Of a stretch of DNA of 64,000 bases, positions 32,661 to 39,674 are shown piece by piece. Below the pieces are notes generated by a model. It made no database searches. It was given only the letters and a program-made list of their open reading frames with translations, and was not told where the DNA came from. Position 1 is the stretch's first letter. Each line of letters starts with the position of its first letter. The stretch comes from Paenibacillus sp. 1001270B_150601_E10 (lineage in GTDB: Bacteria; Bacillota; Bacilli; Paenibacillales; Paenibacillaceae): contig NZ_JADMOL010000019.1 of the NCBI RefSeq assembly GCF_015558675.1, positions 1 through 64,000 of the forward strand, in the 5' to 3' direction. The position numbers and the translations under genes are program-made.

Positions 32661-33332
32661 ATGGCTGTAAAAGGCGTTTTATTTGATTTGGATGGTACTT
32701 TGCTTGATCGAGATACTTCGCTGCTGTCCTTTGTTCGAGATCAATATGATCGCATCACGGATCTGCATGGGATAGACAAGGAGATGTATGTCACTCGATT
32801 TGTTCAACTAGACCAACGCGGATACGTATGGAAGGATAAGGTGTATCAGCAGCTTATTCAAGAATTTGATTTGTCCTTGTTGTGGCAGGACCTGCTGGAA
32901 GATTACATGAATGGCTTCGGACGGCATTGTATTGGATTTCCCCATCTGCATGAGATGCTTCAAGCATTAAAGAGCCTGGAGATCAAACTCGGCATGATTA
33001 CCAACGGGTATGGTACATTCCAACTGAACAATATTCATGCGCTTGGCATTCACGAATACTGTGATGTAATTCTTATTTCCGAAGTAGAAGGCTTGCGCAA
33101 GCCTGATCCAGCCATATTCGAACGGGCTCTGACTAGACTTGGCTTAGCGCCTCATGAGGCCGTATTTGTAGGGGATCATCCAGACCATGACGTGGCGGCA
33201 AGCCGGGCTGTGGGGATGAAGGGATTATGGAAAGCAGATCTTCAGATTACTAAACCTGTTGAATGCGATGCCGTGATACGAGATCTACTCGATATCTGTT
33301 CGTTTGTAGAACAGAAGCAATTGCGTGTATAA
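32661..33332 (+). CDS. HAD-superfamily hydrolase
   Basis: 223 residues. Motif I VLFDLDGTLLDRD with the nucleophilic aspartate, motif II KLGMITNGYG, motif III EGLRKPDPAIFERAL with its lysine and motif IV VFVGDHPDHDVAASRA. The cap domain is the helical type between motifs I and II. Probably a phosphatase for a small phosphorylated metabolite. The ATG at 32661 has GTGGGGGA seven bases upstream; the longer frame from 32616 does not. Confidence 0.88.
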   Translation: MAVKGVLFDLDGTLLDRDTSLLSFVRDQYDRITDLHGIDKEMYVTRFVQLDQRGYVWKDKVYQQLIQEFDLSLLWQDLLEDYMNGFGRHCIGFPHLHEMLQALKSLEIKLGMITNGYGTFQLNNIHALGIHEYCDVILISEVEGLRKPDPAIFERALTRLGLAPHEAVFVGDHPDHDVAASRAVGMKGLWKADLQITKPVECDAVIRDLLDICSFVEQKQLRV

Positions 33333-33368
33333 GGAATGTGTGCATCATGTTGAAAAAGTGGCGGGGAG

Positions 33369-33860
33369 ATGATGGATTTCAACGAAAAAAATAGGCTTAT
33401 GCTGGTTCTCCTTATCGTAGCAGGCGGTCTAAGTTTATTGATCGATGTTGCACACCCCACCCTGCATCTTCTTGTCATCACCATACTGGTCCTGACAGCA
33501 GTCGTTAAGGGATGGAACGTTACCGCTGAGGAGGAAGAAACGCGGTTTATGGTCAAATGGGATCGAAGAAGAAGTAAAGGGTTATGGAGATATGTAATGC
33601 TCAAAGGGGTGAAGACGAGCTTATATTTGATCGTCCTTAGCCTATACGGACAGTACGTAGGCAATGATACGAATCCAACTGATATCGCACGTCTTATACC
33701 CAAGGGCTTTATGTCAATAACCGTTATTATCATTGCTATTCTAGGGCTTGGCCTTTTCACAGGATGGATGGATTGGAAACATAGTGAAAAGAAATATGCT
33801 CGCATCAAGGGAACCTCTCTACCGAGATCCACGAATACGAGAAATGAGGGTCTGAAATGA
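33369..33860 (+). CDS. Membrane protein, unknown
   Basis: 163 residues with four hydrophobic segments: LMLVLLIVAGGLSLLIDVA, LHLLVITILVLTAVVKG, YVMLKGVKTSLYLIVLSLYG and ITVIIIAILGLGLFTGWM. A charged stretch (TAEEEETRFMVKWDRRRSKG) lies between the second and third. No family recognised. GGCGGGGAG precedes two tandem ATGs, either of which could start it. Its stop overlaps the ATG of a truncated gene (ATGA). Confidence 0.7.
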   Translation: MMDFNEKNRLMLVLLIVAGGLSLLIDVAHPTLHLLVITILVLTAVVKGWNVTAEEEETRFMVKWDRRRSKGLWRYVMLKGVKTSLYLIVLSLYGQYVGNDTNPTDIARLIPKGFMSITVIIIAILGLGLFTGWMDWKHSEKKYARIKGTSLPRSTNTRNEGLK

Positions 33861-34018
33861 GAATACTAGTCGCTCAACCCAAGCATGAGTCGAATCTAGA
33901 GCAGCTTTGTACGGAAATGGTGGAACACGTGGCCGCAGAAACAGGAGGCTTGGATATGATAGCGCACCCTATCGGGGTAGGGATGTTCAGTGAAGAGCAA
34001 GGGAGGTCCTTTATTTAG
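33857..34018 (+). pseudogene. Truncated carbon-nitrogen hydrolase-like remnant
   Basis: A 53-codon frame whose ATG overlaps the previous stop. It starts MRILVAQPKHESNLEQLC and continues GGLDMIAHPIGVGMFSEEQG, then a TAG. The start and the later 'DLIVFPEGY..SEEQ'-like block are what I recall from small carbon-nitrogen (nitrilase-fold) hydrolases; the catalytic glutamate is replaced (HPIG) and the remaining 200 residues are missing. Probably the front of a deleted gene. The resemblance is from memory and short. Confidence 0.4.
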
Positions 34019-34067
34019 AACCCAAAACTGCAATAGAATTGTAATAAGCCAAGGAGAATCTGCGAAA

Positions 34068-34532
34068 ATGAATCTCAAGATACGACCTGTAGATCGCGAT
34101 ATCTGGTATGAATGCACGGCGCTTAAGGTCAGCCAAGAGAATGGCGTATCCTATGTGCTACCCGTTGTATATTCGTTAGCAGAGTGCTGCTTCGAAACAC
34201 ATCTGAGGCCGCTCGCCATAATGGAAGAGGAGCAGATTGTTGGATTCTCGATGTATGCAAAGGATCTGGATGATGGACGATTCTGGATCTATGTGTTTAT
34301 GATAGACGAGCAGCATCAAGGCAAGGGTTATGGTAGAGAGGGCCTAAGGCAAGTGCTGCAATATATTCATGATCAGGAAGGAACTTCTGAGGTCATCATT
34401 GGCCATAAGCCTGATAACCTTCGTGCTGCTCACCTATATGAAGCGGTAGGGTGCAAGAGGACGGGTGAATGTATCAATGGCGAGGTTATTAGACGCTATC
34501 GGTTTGGAGAGCAGCAAGCTGGGTCCCATTGA
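34068..34532 (+). CDS. GNAT N-acetyltransferase (spermidine/BltD type)
   Basis: 154 residues. FWIYVFMIDEQHQGKGYGRE is motif A (Q-x-x-G-x-G), and IIGHKPDNLRAAHLYEAVGC is motif B. IRPVDRDIWYECTALKVSQE and the Gly-Phe-Ser-Met-Tyr block match the polyamine acetyltransferase branch (BltD, PaiA), though substrate assignment is uncertain. ATG at 34068 follows AAGGAGA at about eleven bases; the longer open frame overlaps the remnant upstream and is not preferred. Confidence 0.82.
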   Translation: MNLKIRPVDRDIWYECTALKVSQENGVSYVLPVVYSLAECCFETHLRPLAIMEEEQIVGFSMYAKDLDDGRFWIYVFMIDEQHQGKGYGREGLRQVLQYIHDQEGTSEVIIGHKPDNLRAAHLYEAVGCKRTGECINGEVIRRYRFGEQQAGSH

Positions 34533-34655
34533 TCGACTGAAACGTTCAGGCTTCTATATAAGGGAGCATGTTGATTCATTCTAGTCTTTCTTGAAGAAAA
34601 GCATCATGAGCTAATATCCATTCTCAATAACAACATCAATGAGGGGGAGGACAGG

Positions 34656-35441
34656 ATGGTACACATTCAACGAAACCCAGATCTAGATTCAGCCTTTCAA
34701 GCCATGTCAGAAGGCTTTCAGGATTATATCATTCCGTTCAACTTGACAAGAGAGAAATTTGAGGCGCGATTTTTAGGACAGGACGGAAATGCTCTTGAGC
34801 ATTCTGTTGTTGCATATGATCATGAGCGCCCAGTCGCCCTTTGGCTCAATGGAGTGAAGATGGTGGATGGCATGCGGACGATGCGCTGCGGTGGGCTGGC
34901 TGTCGTTCCCGAATATCGCAAGCAGGGAATCGCAACTTCACTTTATGAAGCCCAATTGGCGTATGCCAAGGCGCTGCAGGTAAAGAAGCTGCAACTGGAA
35001 GTCATACAGGGCAATATGCCGGCCATACAACTGTATGAACGTCTGGGCTATCAGGCATTTAGAGAGATAGGTTATTTTTCTATCCAACCAACTAGCAATG
35101 AGTCCCATCAATTTACATCATTGGAAGCTTCCTTGTTTTTCGAGCAGTATCAACGACTTGTCCCTCGCCCGATCTGGCAGCAGGATCAGCATGTGATGGA
35201 GTGGGTCAACGCTGAATACTATGAGCATGAGTTGGGTTTTGTTGCAGTCAAGCAAGGGGTTGTATATGCCGTTCTCGCAGCGAAGAATGATATCGCACAG
35301 CTTGCCACGGTTGCCGCTTCTACCCTTGAAGGGGAGCAATTCCATATGCAGTCAACCGAAGTAGACGTCTGGGCTGACCTCATCCAGGCAGGTTGGACGC
35401 AAGGGAGCATCAAGCAATTTGAAATGGAACTGCTTCTGTAG
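34656..35441 (+). CDS. GNAT N-acetyltransferase
   Basis: 261 residues. The N-terminal half is a standard GNAT fold: MRCGGLAVVPEYRKQGIATS is motif A and LQLEVIQGNMPAIQLYERLG motif B. The C-terminal half (about 145-261) is a second, degenerate GNAT-like domain without a motif A, as seen in two-domain members. The start has GGGGGAGG six bases upstream. Acceptor unknown. Confidence 0.83.
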   Translation: MVHIQRNPDLDSAFQAMSEGFQDYIIPFNLTREKFEARFLGQDGNALEHSVVAYDHERPVALWLNGVKMVDGMRTMRCGGLAVVPEYRKQGIATSLYEAQLAYAKALQVKKLQLEVIQGNMPAIQLYERLGYQAFREIGYFSIQPTSNESHQFTSLEASLFFEQYQRLVPRPIWQQDQHVMEWVNAEYYEHELGFVAVKQGVVYAVLAAKNDIAQLATVAASTLEGEQFHMQSTEVDVWADLIQAGWTQGSIKQFEMELLL

Positions 35442-35517
35442 CAGAACGTAGACTGTGGAACACATCGTTTGAACGGGGAGTTGGGAGCAATCGTATATCA
35501 TAAAGGAGCCGGTAAAC

Positions 35518-36396
35518 ATGTTGGATAAGCGCGGCAGAAAGATTGCAGAAGGCGGATGTGCGGAAATATTTGAGTGGGAAGAGGGGTCAAAGATACTAAA
35601 GCTGGCAAGGCCCAATATTTATTATGGAGATGCAGCCGTTGAATATCAAAAAAATCTAACGGTCTGGGAAAGTGGAATTCCGTCTGCGAGGCCGTTCGAG
35701 CTTGTGGACATCGAGGGAAGGCCGGGCATTGTGTTTGAACGAATTATTGGTGATACGCTTACCGAGCGATTTATTCGCCAAGGGCTCCAGCAAGCGGACA
35801 TTCATGGAGATGGGGAATTAGTAAGAGTGACTGCTCAATTGCTGTATGATATTCATCAGCGTAATGATGTTCCGCTTCCGCCCTCACAGAGAGAGCAGCT
35901 TATCTATGCGATCCAGCATGCTGTCCAATTAAGCGAAGCTGAAAGGGAGCATATTGTGAACAGCCTGAGACCCCTTCCGCAGAAGGCACAGCTGTGCCAT
36001 GGTGACCCGAACCCCCACAACATTTTGATTCAAAAGGACAATAAGCCTCTCCTCATCGATTGGATGAATGCTGCAATCGGGAATCCCGAAGCAGACTTAG
36101 CGGAGTATATCATCATGATACGCTATGCGGTGCTTCCAGCTGATATGCCAGAACCGATCTTGAAGATGTTCGATCAGGTACGGGAGCTGATGATTGAGCG
36201 TTTCATGGAGGAATATACGAGAAAATCAGGTATTACACATGCAGAGGTGGAGCCATGGCTCGTCCCGATTGCCGCTCGAAAACTGACAGTAGACAGCATT
36301 CCTGATGCGGAAAAAGAACGATTGCTTCATTTTATCCGAGAGAATCTGTCTATGCATGATCTTGGAGAGATTCAGACTGAGGAGGTAAACCCTTGA
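35518..36396 (+). CDS. APH-type phosphotransferase/kinase-like protein
   Basis: 292 residues. The kinase catalytic loop is AQLCHGDPNPHNILIQKDN with the catalytic aspartate (HGDxxxxN), and the metal-binding aspartate is in PLLIDWMNAAIGNPEADLAE. The N-terminal lobe includes KILKLARPNIYYGDAAVEYQ. The family contains aminoglycoside phosphotransferases and many metabolite kinases; the substrate is unknown. AAAGGAG precedes the ATG. The stop overlaps the next gene's TTG. Confidence 0.85.
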   Translation: MLDKRGRKIAEGGCAEIFEWEEGSKILKLARPNIYYGDAAVEYQKNLTVWESGIPSARPFELVDIEGRPGIVFERIIGDTLTERFIRQGLQQADIHGDGELVRVTAQLLYDIHQRNDVPLPPSQREQLIYAIQHAVQLSEAEREHIVNSLRPLPQKAQLCHGDPNPHNILIQKDNKPLLIDWMNAAIGNPEADLAEYIIMIRYAVLPADMPEPILKMFDQVRELMIERFMEEYTRKSGITHAEVEPWLVPIAARKLTVDSIPDAEKERLLHFIRENLSMHDLGEIQTEEVNP

Positions 36397-37319
36397 GCTT
36401 ATCGATAGAAGTTCTTCATATTGATGCGTTCACGACGATTCCGAATATGGGCAATCCTGCCGGAGTTGTGCTGCATGCAGAAGTCTTAACCCCAGCGCAG
36501 ATGCAGGAGATTGCGAAAAGGGTTGGTTTTAACGAGACGGTATTTGTCCTGCCTTCAAGTGAAGCGGATGTGAAGCTTAAATATTATACGCCTGGTCATG
36601 AAATGAACCTTTGCGGCCATGCGACGATGGCGGCGATCTATGCTTTGGCGAACCATGATCCAGAACGTGAGAGCAAGGAAAGACTCGATCAATTGACGGT
36701 GGAGACAAATGTGGGCATTCTGCCTATAACGGTTCGCGCTGACGAGCACTCCGACATGCTGATTCAAATGCAGCAAGCGAGGCCTCAGTTTATTCCGTTT
36801 GAAGGAGATAAGGAGAGACTGATGTGGTCCATGGGTCTAAACCAAAGTGTGCTTCACTCAGAGCTGCCGATTGTGTATGGAAGCACGGGAATCTGGACGC
36901 TGCTTATTCCGCTTGCGAATTTGGATTGTTTTTCGAGGATGGAGCCGAAAAATGAGCATTTCCCTGAGCTGCTGACGGAAATGCCGCGCGCTTCTTTGCA
37001 TCCATTCTGCATGGGGGCACATGATGTGAAGGCCTTCATGCATGCGAGACATTTCTCTTCACCGTATTCAGGAACGATTGAAGATCCTGCGACAGGCACG
37101 GCATCAGGAGTCATGGGTGCCTATTATATGCAGTATGCTGCACCTGAGCTGACGAATCTGTCCTTTACCGTCGAACAAGGTACAGAGATTGGGAAGGACG
37201 GTCGTGTTCATGTAGAAGCGAAGCGAAATGGCGGGCATGTCGATATTTATGTGGCAGGAACTGCAGCTTACGTAAGCACAATGACTATTGAACTAGAGGG
37301 TAGTGAGATTACACGTTAA
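36393..37319 (+). CDS. PhzF-family isomerase/epimerase-like protein
   Basis: 308 residues. The N-terminus VLHIDAFTTIPNMGNPAGVV and RVGFNETVFVLPSSE (with the conserved glutamate of the active site), then GHEMNLCGHATMAAIYAL and EDPATGTASGVMGAYYM are PhzF hallmarks. PhzF isomerises trans-2,3-dihydro-3-hydroxyanthranilate in phenazine synthesis, but most members have other, unknown substrates and no other phenazine gene is here. TTG start overlaps the kinase stop, with GAGGAGG upstream, so the two are coupled. Confidence 0.9.
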   Translation: MSLSIEVLHIDAFTTIPNMGNPAGVVLHAEVLTPAQMQEIAKRVGFNETVFVLPSSEADVKLKYYTPGHEMNLCGHATMAAIYALANHDPERESKERLDQLTVETNVGILPITVRADEHSDMLIQMQQARPQFIPFEGDKERLMWSMGLNQSVLHSELPIVYGSTGIWTLLIPLANLDCFSRMEPKNEHFPELLTEMPRASLHPFCMGAHDVKAFMHARHFSSPYSGTIEDPATGTASGVMGAYYMQYAAPELTNLSFTVEQGTEIGKDGRVHVEAKRNGGHVDIYVAGTAAYVSTMTIELEGSEITR

Positions 37320-37457
37320 CCTACGCATTTGTAGGGATAGGTGGGCCTTGGAAAGACGTGAACGAAATGATGGACACTTTCCATCAAAATAGATCGAACT
37401 TCTTGCTACTTCAAAATGACATGAGGCCTGAACATGTAATCAACAGAAAGGGGGATT

Positions 37458-37916
37458 ATGATGGATGATAACTTTTCCCGCTCATTCCGATTGGAGCAGC
37501 TTCTACAGCAGCAGCGTAAGAAGCATAGGCTTCATGAGCCAATCCTGTTTCAAGAATGTGTGGCGGCGTTGGGTGAAGGCGTTATCGTCTACAGTGAAGA
37601 TAAAACGACGGAAATGTATGAGTGGTTTGAAGAATTATTCGACTTCACCTCCTCGGGGCGAATGATCTGGGACCGTCTTTTCCATTCCCACATCACGTTG
37701 CCCCAACTTCAAGAGCGATGTTCTTCCATTGAGGAAGAGGTCTATGTCCTCTGGAGTCATGATCCAAACCCATTAATTCGCTGCCGTTTAGCAACGATTC
37801 TTGAGCACATCGAGGATGTATTGGCGGTATCTGGTGATACTTGGCTTTGGAAGCCTGATCATGTATTAATCGAATTTTCTCGTGATGAGGATATACGTAT
37901 TCATATGACATCGTGA
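37458..37916 (+). CDS. Hypothetical cytosolic protein
   Basis: 152 residues, no signal or membrane segment. FQECVAALGEGVIVYSEDKT, EMYEWFEELFDFTSSGRMIW and HIEDVLAVSGDTWLWKPDHV are the more structured parts. I do not recognise a family. AAGGGGGA precedes two tandem ATGs (37458 and 37461). It lies alone between the PhzF gene and a terminator. Confidence 0.65.
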   Translation: MMDDNFSRSFRLEQLLQQQRKKHRLHEPILFQECVAALGEGVIVYSEDKTTEMYEWFEELFDFTSSGRMIWDRLFHSHITLPQLQERCSSIEEEVYVLWSHDPNPLIRCRLATILEHIEDVLAVSGDTWLWKPDHVLIEFSRDEDIRIHMTS

Positions 37917-37949
37917 ATTGCGTTTCGGTAAAACAATAGTAGTACGTTC

Positions 37950-37982
37950 GGACCTTTACATGTGAAGGTCCTATTTTGTGTT
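37950..37982 (+). terminator. Rho-independent terminator
   Basis: GGACCTTTA pairs with TGAAGGTCC (one G-T pair) around CATG, followed by TATTTTGTGTT. It ends the hypothetical gene at 37458. Confidence 0.75.
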
Positions 37983-38133
37983 CTTGCTGCTGGACGATTA
38001 TTGCTAACTCCTCACACTATTATAATGAAGAAACACGAATAGAAATCAAACTTCATCTTGGAGCGCTCATCACATTTTTGGTAAGGAAGTCCTGAATCAG
38101 GTTTGTTTTATTATGGAAGGAAGTGATTGAAAC

Positions 38134-38319
38134 TTGAGATGGGCATTGAACATATTTCGCAACGAGATTAATCTTGTCGAGCTGATTATGGTAAGAGATA
38201 GGGCAACAGATCGTACGACTGGACTATACCGTCATGACAGGATAGAGCCATGTTCCTACTTTATGAACCACTGGTTTCATGGAAGGATACCTAAGGATAC
38301 AAACTTCGTTCAGGATTAG
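38134..38319 (+). CDS. Doubtful 61-residue open frame
   Basis: TTG-started frame (MRWALNIFRNEINLVELIMV ... TNFVQD) with GGAAGG about ten bases upstream and a TATAAT 100 bases further up. No family and no clear composition signal. It may be a small protein of the leader region or chance. Confidence 0.25.
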   Translation: MRWALNIFRNEINLVELIMVRDRATDRTTGLYRHDRIEPCSYFMNHWFHGRIPKDTNFVQD

Positions 38320-38339
38320 GTGCTATAACGAGGGAGCAC

Positions 38340-38441
38340 ATGAGTGGGCTGTACAAGTTAAATAAAGGGAATATCATGCAATCTGCATCACAAGTCAATA
38401 TGCATGTTTATTCATATGGTGTACAAGGACATGGGAGATGA
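38340..38441 (+). CDS. Possible 33-residue leader peptide
   Basis: ATG frame of 33 codons (MSGLYKLNKGNIMQSASQVN, then MHVYSYGVQGHGR) with AGGGAG six bases upstream. Its TGA overlaps an ATG that starts a 19-codon basic frame (MRTKRKNETRGG...), an ATGA arrangement. Both lie upstream of the exopolysaccharide genes. Unrecognised. Confidence 0.35.
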   Translation: MSGLYKLNKGNIMQSASQVNMHVYSYGVQGHGR

Positions 38442-38491
38442 GAACAAAAAGAAAGAACGAGACGAGAGGAGGAAACGTGATAACGAAAGGG

Positions 38492-38507
38492 ATGTAAGCG
38501 CAAACAA
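38492..38507 (+). promoter_or_regulatory. CcpA catabolite-responsive element (cre)
   Basis: ATGTAAGCGCAAACAA matches the degenerate cre consensus WTGNAANCGNWNNCWW at every position, and the stricter TGWAANCGNTNWCA at all but one. It stands about 370 bases before the first exopolysaccharide gene. CcpA would link the cluster to carbon supply; repression or activation depends on where transcription starts. Confidence 0.6.
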
Positions 38508-38570
38508 TAATTGAGAAAGTACTGAAAATTTGCAGTGGCTTTCGTATATTTTGTGTAAAACCGGAAACAA

Positions 38571-38587
38571 TGTGACGCGATTACACA
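38571..38587. promoter_or_regulatory. CRP/FNR-like inverted repeat
   Basis: TGTGACGCGATTACACA resembles TGTGA-N6-TCACA with one mismatch, just before a TATTAT (38589). A Firmicute FNR/Crp-family protein could bind. It is a short motif and may be chance. Confidence 0.3.
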
Positions 38588-38863
38588 TATTATAAGCTCA
38601 GTGCCATATATTAGGACTGTAATATTCCCCACTGAATATTTTCTGATAGCGGACCTAGCACGTTAGTTTGATGCTTTATTGCATTAACCAGATGTATGTC
38701 CTTGGTATTTAACAGCATTCCATCGAAGCTCCATATCGAACAGTTAATCTGTCATAGCCCTGGCACATCATAAAATCATGTCTCAGGATGCATGACTTTA
38801 CTTATGTTGTAATACTCATTAGATCTATGGGGATAGTTTGAAATTTACAGGCGGGGGAGCTTG

Positions 38864-39637
38864 ATGATTGACATTCATACACATATTTTACCTGAACTGG
38901 ACGATGGCTCGGCTTCACTGGAGATGTCTTTAAGTATGGCTCGAATGGCAAGTTCGCAAGGAATCCGTCATATGATCGCAACGCCACATCACCGAAACGG
39001 TCGTTATGTGAACGATGCTGCACACATTCGAGATGCTGCCTCAAGGTTGAATGCGGAGCTGGAGCTAAGAGAGATTCCGCTTAGAATCCATGAAGGACAG
39101 GAGATCAGAGTTTATAAGGAACTGCTGGATGATATCGTTCAAGCCCAGACATTAGCGATGCTAAATCACTCTAGATATATACTGCTCGAACTACCCTCTA
39201 CATCCGTCCCCCCCAATATCTTGGATCTGATTTATGAACTCCGACTATTAGGCAAAGTCCCGGTCCTTGCGCATCCGGAACGCAATGCAGAATTATTGGA
39301 AGCTCCCGATAAGCTTGTTCGAATCATCGAGGCAGGAATGCTATGTCAGATTACCTCTCAATCGCTTCAAGGCACCTTTGGAAAAAAAATAAAGGCTATG
39401 GCATGGCAGCTGTGCAAGCAACAGCATGTTCATGTTATTGCCTCCGATTGCCACAATGATGGGAATCGACCCCCGGACTTGCATCTTGCCTATCAGCTCA
39501 TCGAATCAAAGCTCGGACTCAATTATGTTGAGTACCTTCTTAGCAATGCTAGTCGTGTGCTTCATAACCTGGAGGTGACAGGTTATCATACGACAAGCAG
39601 CAAACGATTGTGGAAGTTGTGGTGGAGAAAAGGCTAA
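38864..39637 (+). CDS. Tyrosine-protein phosphatase, CpsB/YwqE (PHP) family
   Basis: 257 residues. PHP-domain metal-binding blocks: MIDIHTHILPELDDGSASLE, RHMIATPHHRNGRY, VPVLAHPERNAELLE and HVIASDCHNDGNRPP. Mn2+-dependent phosphatases of this type remove phosphate from tyrosine kinases of capsule systems. It opens the exopolysaccharide cluster, with the kinase four genes later. GGGGGAG precedes the ATG at 38864 by four bases. Confidence 0.92.
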   Translation: MIDIHTHILPELDDGSASLEMSLSMARMASSQGIRHMIATPHHRNGRYVNDAAHIRDAASRLNAELELREIPLRIHEGQEIRVYKELLDDIVQAQTLAMLNHSRYILLELPSTSVPPNILDLIYELRLLGKVPVLAHPERNAELLEAPDKLVRIIEAGMLCQITSQSLQGTFGKKIKAMAWQLCKQQHVHVIASDCHNDGNRPPDLHLAYQLIESKLGLNYVEYLLSNASRVLHNLEVTGYHTTSSKRLWKLWWRKG

Positions 39638-39674
39638 TTCATGCTTTCAAACTGTGTGATGAGGTGAAATCAGG

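Larger units (their letters stand above)
37983..38863 (+). other. Long leader before the exopolysaccharide cluster
   Basis: About 880 bases without a recognised gene. It holds a TATAAT at about 38030, a doubtful 61-codon TTG frame at 38134-38319, a 33-codon frame at 38340-38441 with a good ribosome-binding site, a CcpA cre-like site at 38492, and a CRP/FNR-like inverted repeat at 38571. The rest, about 38600-38860, is AT-rich with no motif I can name. Confidence 0.6.

Noticed and set aside
31832-36396. Nucleotidyltransferase and APH-type kinase as a resistance island
   Set aside because: Neither has flanking mobile DNA, and both families contain many chromosomal members with no resistance role.
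36393-37319. PhzF gene as sign of phenazine production
   Set aside because: No other phz gene nearby; PhzF-family proteins are common with unrelated roles.
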